From CAWBOY01 sp963790585 (GTDB lineage Bacteria > Planctomycetota > Planctomycetia > Gemmatales > Gemmataceae), in the NCBI GenBank assembly GCA_963790585.1, contig CAWBOY010000004.1, positions 248,001 to 312,000 of the forward strand: a stretch of 64,000 nt of DNA, read 5' to 3'. A model generated the notes under the pieces. That model had not been told where the DNA came from and made no database searches. It worked only from the letters and a program-made list of their open reading frames with translations. The translations under genes were made by a program, and so were the position numbers. Every line of letters starts with the position of its first letter. The first letter of the stretch is position 1. Below, piece by piece: positions 58,143 to 64,000 of this stretch.

Positions 58143-61100
58143 GTGTATTCTCTCATCGAGATTGGCCTGGCCAATGCCGCGTTAGCTTCGTTGCTGGCTT
58201 TGTTCGCGCTCGCCGTGGGCCGCTGGAGCAAGCGGCCGGCGCTGGTCCATTGTCTCTGGTTGCTGGTGCTGCTCAAGCTGCTGACGCCGCCGTTCGTGCC
58301 GTTGTCGCTGCCCCTTCTCAGGCCGGAACCTCAAGCGAACGAGATTCAAGAGCGCGCGTCGGAGCAGCTCTTCGCGGCAGCGGAGCCACCAACGCCAACG
58401 ACGGACGGCAGGGACAAGGTTAATCAAGGCAAGCTGGCCCGAGTCAGCGATCTACCAGGCGCGGCTGGCGTCGAGTTTCCCATGCCGCAGCCGGTACCTG
58501 TAGTCGCGCCGCGCGCGCTCGTGCAGCCCGACACCCGGCCGCCGCTCGTCATCGATCGTGAGAATTTGACGACAATTGCCGCCGCCGCCGGGGCGAAGCT
58601 GGAACCGATTGCTTGGGCCACGATCCTGCTGAACACTATGGGCCTCATATGGCTAAGCGGCACGATTATTTGCCTAGTTTTGATGTTTGGACGCATCGCT
58701 CGTTTTCAACGCTTGCTGCGTTTGGCTAAGCCGGCGCCGACCGGGTTGCGGAATCAGGCCCGGGCGCTAGCCCGACGCTTGGGCCTCGCCCATTGCCCCG
58801 AAGTGTTTATCATCCCCGGTCCGTTGCCGCCGCTGCTCTGGGCGACCGGAGCACCGCGACTTTATTTCCCGGAAGCCTTGTTGGCTCGGTTGAGCCCCGA
58901 AGGCCAGGCCGCTTTGCTCGTACATGAGTTGGCCCATCTGCGGCGCGGCGATCATATCGTGCGGTTCATCGAATTGTTCGCGCAAGCTCTCTATTGGTGG
59001 TATCCGCTCGTCTGGTTTGCCCGCCGGCAACTCCAGGCGGCCGAGGAAGAGTGCTGCGATGCCTGGGTCGTCGGCGAGCTGCCGGGTGTGGCCCATCATT
59101 ATGCTGGAGCCTTGCTCGATACGATCGATTTCCTGTCGCAAAAGCAGATGCCGTTGCCGATGGCGGCGAGTGGCTTCGGGCGCATGTATTTCCTGAAACG
59201 GCGATTGGCGATGATCGTCCGCTGCGCCACGCCGCGCGGTCTATCGCTCCCTGGTCGGCTGGCTATTTTGTTCGCAATGTTGTTGTTGCCTTTGGCACCC
59301 ACCATTGGGCGATTCGCGGCCGACGCCAAGCCTCAGGCAAAAGAGCCGTCGCCGGCGGTTGCGAACGAGGTCGCGTCCAATTCGGGCAGCCGTGAAGAGC
59401 CGTTCAGCTTCGCCCAGCAACCGCTGCCGTTCCGGCAGTCGAGCACGGGCGAGGTCTGGTCGACGGATGTGTCGCCAGATTGCAAAAATCTCGCCGTCGG
59501 TTCGGGCGGCACCGGCGAAGGCGGCGAATTGGTCCTCTGGGATCTCCCGGACGGCCGCGAGCGTGCCGCGCTTCGTACTACCAAGCCGATCCGTTGCGTC
59601 CGCTTTTCGCCGGACGGCAAGCTCCTCGCCACTGCGGAATTCGATCAGACTGCCAAGCTCCGCGATCCGGCGACGGGTCAGGTGATCCGCACGTTCCTGG
59701 GTCACGCGGCATCGCTCAATTTTCTCGTCTTCACACCCGATGGCAAACGGCTCATCACTGCCAGTCTCGACAAGACAATAAAGATCTGGAATATCGAAGA
59801 TGGCAAGGAGTTGGCCACGCTGACGGGGCACACCGATTGGGTTCTCGGCCTGGCTCTGTCGCGCGACGGCAAGACCCTCGCCTCGGCCAGCAAGGATATG
59901 ACGGTTCGGCTCTGGGATCTGACGACGAACAAAGAGTTGAAACAACTCAAAGGCCACACGGCCCTGGCCGAGTGCGTCGGTATTTCGCCGGACGCCAAGC
60001 TGGTGGTCTCGGGCGGCGCGGACAATACCGTTCGTTTCTGGGATGCCGATAAAGGCACGCTGCTCCACACGAGGACAGCGCACACCTTCCCCGTCACCGC
60101 CGTGAGTTTCAATGCCGACGGCACCCAGGTGGCGACCACGGCCTATGGCAACTCGCTGCGCATTTGGGAGACAAAAGGCTGCACCCAGGTCGTGACGATT
60201 TCGCCGACTCACGCCAAACGGACGACGACCGCGACTTTCCTGCCCGGTGGCAAAGAGATCCTGACAGGCAGCTTCGACACGACCGTGAAGATCTGGAACA
60301 TCGCGGACAAGACGCTGCGTACGACGCTGACGCCGCGTTCGCAGCGGAATGAGGCCCTGTTTCCGCTGTTGGCCGTTGCTTACTCCAACGACGGCTCGCG
60401 CGTTGCCCTCGCCGGGGAGGACCGAAGCGTCAGGATCCTGGACGCTAAAGGCGAACCGCTGCTGAAACTCGAAGGGCATACGGATGCGGTCTCGGGCGTG
60501 GCCTTCTCGCCGGACGGGCAGCTCATCGCCACGTCGAGCTTTGATCGAACGCTTCGCGTGTGGAATGCCTTTACCGGCCAGGAGCGGTTCGCGCTCAAAG
60601 GCCACACTAACTGGGTTTTCGGTGTCGCTTTTAGCCCCGACGGTCAAACGTTGGCCTCGGCCGGCTACGACAAGACCGTGCGGCTTTGGGATGTGACGAC
60701 CGGCCTGGAACGCCGCATTCTCAAAGGTCACAAGGGGACCGTGCGCGCTGTTGCCTTCAGCCGCGACGGCAAATGGTTGGCTTCCGGCAGCGGTGACAAG
60801 ACTATCAAGATCTGGAATATGGAAAACGGCGAAGAACGTACCACCCTCAAAGGCCATGAGGGCGCCGTCCGGGCAATCTCGTTCACCCCTGATGGCCTGA
60901 CCGTCGCCAGCGGCTCCGAGGATAACTCGGTGCGGATCTGGGATGTGGCAACCTCCAAGGAAAAGGCCAATATCAAGCAAAACGACATCGTAACGTGCGT
61001 GGCGTTCTCGCCGCGCGGCACTTTGCTCGCCAGCGCGGGAATGGAGCAGAATATCTACATTCATGACCCTGTCACCGGCGCTGCGCGAACGATCTTGCCG

Positions 61101-63106
61101 GGCAGCACCGATATCGTGACGGCTCTGGCGTTCTCACCGGACGCTCAAACGTTGTTGACGGTCGGGCTCGATTCGACGGTGCTGCGCTGGAACGGGACCT
61201 TCCCGCCGGTGACGCCAAAGCTGACTTATAACGACCATACTGGCCAGGTCTGGTTCGCGGCGTTATCCCCCGACGGCACGATACTTGCTTCCGCGGGCGA
61301 TGACAAAAAAGTCGTGTTGCGCCGGCTCGGGTCGAGCGTCTCCCTTCCGAGCCTCAAGGAACCGAGCGCGAATACGCTGAGCATCGCCTATTCGGCGGAT
61401 GGCAAATTGATGGCCACCTCGCATTTTGACAACACGATTCGCCTCTGGGAAATGCCGTCGGGCAAGCTCAAGAACACCTTGAACGCCCATCAGTTCCAGG
61501 TTTACAAGGTCGCCTTTTCGCCGGATGGCAAAACCCTGGCTTCGGCCGCCGGCGTCTACGGCGATGAAGATCCAGGCGAACTCAAGCTCTGGGACGTGGA
61601 AACGGGCAAAGAGAAAGACCTGGCGTTAAACGACCATACAGGTCCGCTCTTCGGCGTGGCATTCTCGCCGGATGGCAAGATCCTGGCCAGCTGCTCGGGC
61701 GACGGCACTGTCAAGTTATGGGATCCGGAAAGCGGCAAGGTTCTCCATGATCTGACGGGCCATGACAAGCTCGTGCGCGGCATCGCGTTCAATCCAAAAG
61801 GCGACCTCTTGGCCAGCGCTGGCGCCGACGGCACAGTACGGCTTTGGGATCCAATAACGGGCAAGGAAGTGGCCAAGCTGCCGATCCCGGGCGAACGCGC
61901 CTGCAGCCCGGTTTTCAGTGCGGACGGCACCATGCTGGCCGCGGGTTATAACACGGGTGCTACCGATGACAAGAGCGGAGCGATTGCCTGGACGGTGGCC
62001 GATCGGAAAGAAATCCGCCGTTATTCGGACGGCACCGTGGGCCGCGTGCTGGGAGTCGCCTTCAGCCTGGACGGCAAGCTCATCGCTGTGGTCGGCGGTC
62101 TCATCAACAAATCGGCCAAGGCCAAGCTCTATGACAGGGAAACGGGCAAGGAGGTCGCCAACCTGACGGGGCCGACTAATTGGCTCGAATGCGTCGACCT
62201 TCACGCCGGATGGCAAACATGTCGCGGTCGGTGGCGGCACAGGTAAAATGCCGGTCGACGTGACCTTTTTCGCACTGGCCGAGGACAAGAACCGCACCAT
62301 CCTGGAGGGTCACGGCAGTCACGTCGCCGCCGGCGCCTATTCGCCCAATGGCAAGCTGCTGGCCACGGCGGGCGGCGACAAGTCGATCTTGCTTTGGGAC
62401 GTCGAGAACGCGCAAGAAGATAAACTCCCTCGAAGGTTGTACCGGCCAGATCCGCCGCATCCTCTTTACGGCAGACGGTAAAACACTGATTTCGGCCGAC
62501 GATGCTAAAACGGTCCGCACCTGGGATGTCGAATCCGGCAAGCTGAAAGCGACGTTCGCCCAACAGGATATGCCTATATTAGGGATCGCCCTTAGCCCTG
62601 ATGGCACGACGCTCGTTACAGCTACAGGCGACTATAAGGTAAAAAACCCGGGCACCGTGAAGCTGTGGGATGTCGCCACCGGCATTCCCAAAGCGACCCT
62701 GGGCACGCTCGATCAAGCCATCTCGGCGGTCGTTTTCTCGGCAGATGGGCGCACAGTCATTGCCGGCGGCAGTAGCGCTCCCAACGGTGGTCCAACACTG
62801 AAGGCATGGGATGTCGTCACCCACCGCGTAGTCCGGGAACTGGCCGTGCCTCCCTACATACGCTCGCTCGCTATAAGCCCAAATGGCAAATACCTGGCGC
62901 TCGGGACAGGCAATGGCTTCGTCATGGTTTTGACTGCCGACGACTGGACCGAGAAGGCTTCGTATGTCGCTCATACAGGGATCGTATTCTCGGTCGCGTT
63001 CTCGAAAGATGGGAAGACGCTGGCGAGCGCTGGGGCCGATGGCGGCGTGAAATTATGGGACGCGCCAGGCGCGGCGGACGTCGTGAAGACGGTGAAGACG
63101 AAGTAG
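58143..63106 (+). CDS. M56 (BlaR1-type) metallopeptidase fused to 28 WD40 repeats (two frame breaks)
   Basis: About 1,650 residues from GTG 58143 (AAGGAG eight bases upstream). Residues 1-400 form an integral membrane M56 peptidase: hydrophobic segments near 1-26, 35-50, 160-190 and 370-390, the zinc motif HELAH at residue 261 and AEEECCDAWVV near 299. After a short linker, WD40 repeats run from about residue 437 to the end; by my count 28, which fits four seven-bladed propellers. The frame breaks near 62193 and 62425; both junctions keep repeat spacing (TFTPDGKHVAV; ILFTADGKTLI). In place of BlaR1's penicillin-binding sensor domain, the propeller array may sense or bind a partner outside the cytoplasm (inference). 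It follows blaI. Confidence 0.9.
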
Positions 63107-63154
63107 TCAACGAAAACGAAGACAACGGGATTTCCGCAACCGGAGGGACCGACG

Positions 63155-64000
63155 ATGGCGTCACATCGATTCTGGATTCTCGCGCTGGTGGCCTGGTGCC
63201 TGCTGGCGACTGTGGGCCGAGCCGAGGGCCCGCCCAACCTCAATGACGCGCGGCAATTAGCCGAGCGCATCGATCAGATGATCGAGGCACGCCTCGCCAA
63301 GGCCGGCATCCAACACGCGCCGCTGGCGAGCGACTCGACGCTGCTCCGCCGCCTGTCGCTGGACATTCTTGGCCGCATTCCGGCCGTCTCCGAATCGCGC
63401 AAGTATCTCGGCGACCCCGGCTCGGAAAAGTTCGAGCGCGCCGTTGAACGGATGCTCGAAAGCCCCGGCTACATCAGCCATTTCACGCAGATCTGGCGTG
63501 AGCTGCTGTTGCCGGAAGCCGGCCAGGATATGGAAAAATACTATCTTGTGCCGGGCATCGAAAATTGGCTGCGCAAGCAGATGCGCGAGAATACGCCTTA
63601 CGACAAGATGGTGCGCGAGATCATCACGCTGCCGATGGACCGAACGGAAGGCAGGCGGCCCGGCTATTACGGCCGAGGCGACAACTCGCCGATGGCGTTT
63701 TATCAGGCCAAGGACGGCAAGCCCGAAGAAATCGCCGCGTCAGCCGTCCGTGTCTTCCTGGGAATCCGTCTCGAATGCGCCCAATGCCACGATCATCCGT
63801 TCGCCAAATGGAGCCGCGAACAATTCTGGAGCCAGGCGTCGTTCTTCGCCGGCGTCCGCACGGGTCGCAACGGCATCTATGGGCCGGTCACCGAAGTTAC
63901 CGATCGCCGCGAGATGGCCATTCCCAACACGGAGCGCATCGCCCAGGCCCAGTTCCTCGACGGCACGGAGCCGCGCTGGAAATTCAAAGTCAGCGCCCGC
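63155..64000 (+). CDS. DUF1549 domain protein, N-terminal part
   Basis: 282 residues to the end of the window; the gene continues beyond it. The ATG at 63155 follows GGAGGG. A signal peptide (MASHRFWILALVAWCLLATV) is followed by the DUF1549/PSCyt2 domain: LLRRLSLDILGRIPAVSESR, TPYDKMVREIITLP and LECAQCHDHPFAKW, with the CxxCH haem-like motif. It lies 48 bases after the M56-WD40 gene on the same strand and may belong to its operon. A DUF1553 part and a DUF1501 gene are expected downstream. Confidence 0.9.
   Translation, partial: MASHRFWILALVAWCLLATVGRAEGPPNLNDARQLAERIDQMIEARLAKAGIQHAPLASDSTLLRRLSLDILGRIPAVSESRKYLGDPGSEKFERAVERMLESPGYISHFTQIWRELLLPEAGQDMEKYYLVPGIENWLRKQMRENTPYDKMVREIITLPMDRTEGRRPGYYGRGDNSPMAFYQAKDGKPEEIAASAVRVFLGIRLECAQCHDHPFAKWSREQFWSQASFFAGVRTGRNGIYGPVTEVTDRREMAIPNTERIAQAQFLDGTEPRWKFKVSAR

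Noticed and set aside
59241..61064. Open frame of 607 codons on the minus strand
   Set aside because: It is the antisense shadow of the WD40 repeats; its apparent repeats mirror those of the true gene and it has no ribosome site or known domain.
59440..63090. Regular repeats suggesting a CRISPR-like or tandem-repeat array
   Set aside because: The periodicity is that of WD40 codons (about 125 bases) with diverged copies, not identical repeats and spacers.

Overview
The window reads as chromosome from a planctomycete, most likely a Gemmata-like member (inference from gene content, not from a marker-gene search). Evidence: four gene sets of the Planctomycetota-typical DUF1549/DUF1553 (PSCyt2-PSD1) and DUF1501 type, a BBP7-like outer-membrane protein, small secreted proteins of the TIGR03066/TIGR03067 type, a large exported protease with the planctomycete N-terminal export motif (RLEDLEKRLVP), and a BlaI / M56-peptidase / WD40 arrangement. 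GC is high throughout, with a lower-GC patch near 56.4-56.75 kb.

Layout. 0-2.4 kb: end of a DUF1553 gene and a DUF1501 gene. 2.4-6 kb: decayed copy of an aspartate-kinase 3' end, a PQQ-type propeller protein, and the aspartate kinase. 6-9 kb: small secreted protein, homocysteine methyltransferase, phosphoglycerate mutase. 9-11.2 kb: YceH, peptide deformylase, secreted helical protein. 11.2-16.3 kb: a nested palindrome, then zinc-ribbon protein, rpoD and dnaG on the minus strand. 16.9-26.5 kb: SH3-like protein, DUF1549/1553 protein, two small convergent proteins, the exported S8-like protease, BBP7-like protein, surE. 27-32.3 kb: nitrilase, polytopic membrane protein, FliA/WhiG-type sigma factor, mnmE. 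32.5-41.4 kb: GH57 branching enzyme with a DUF4912/glycosyltransferase-like partner, DUF2891 protein, B12-binding radical SAM protein, TIGR03067 protein, NicO-type metal exporter, panD. 41.5-46.7 kb: MarR regulator and an RND efflux pair. 46.8-52.6 kb: VapBC-like pair and a DUF1553-DUF1501 operon. 52.9-57.5 kb: U32 peptidase, an atypical response regulator, a Crp/Fnr regulator. 57.7-64 kb: blaI, an M56 peptidase fused to 28 WD40 repeats, and the start of another DUF1549 protein.

Two features cross the whole window. First, at least 21 single-step frame breaks hit otherwise well-conserved genes, including rpoD, lysC and the branching enzyme; they are best explained by uncorrected indels in the assembly, so I annotate joined genes and name the break points. 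Second, the intergenic spaces carry several families of hairpin-forming repeats. One family (core GAGCCTGAAGCGTAAGCG) occurs at five loci, sits inside nested palindromes, and supplies the stop codon and an identical TEPEA tail to two unrelated proteins. No tRNA, rRNA, CRISPR array or transposase gene was recognised.
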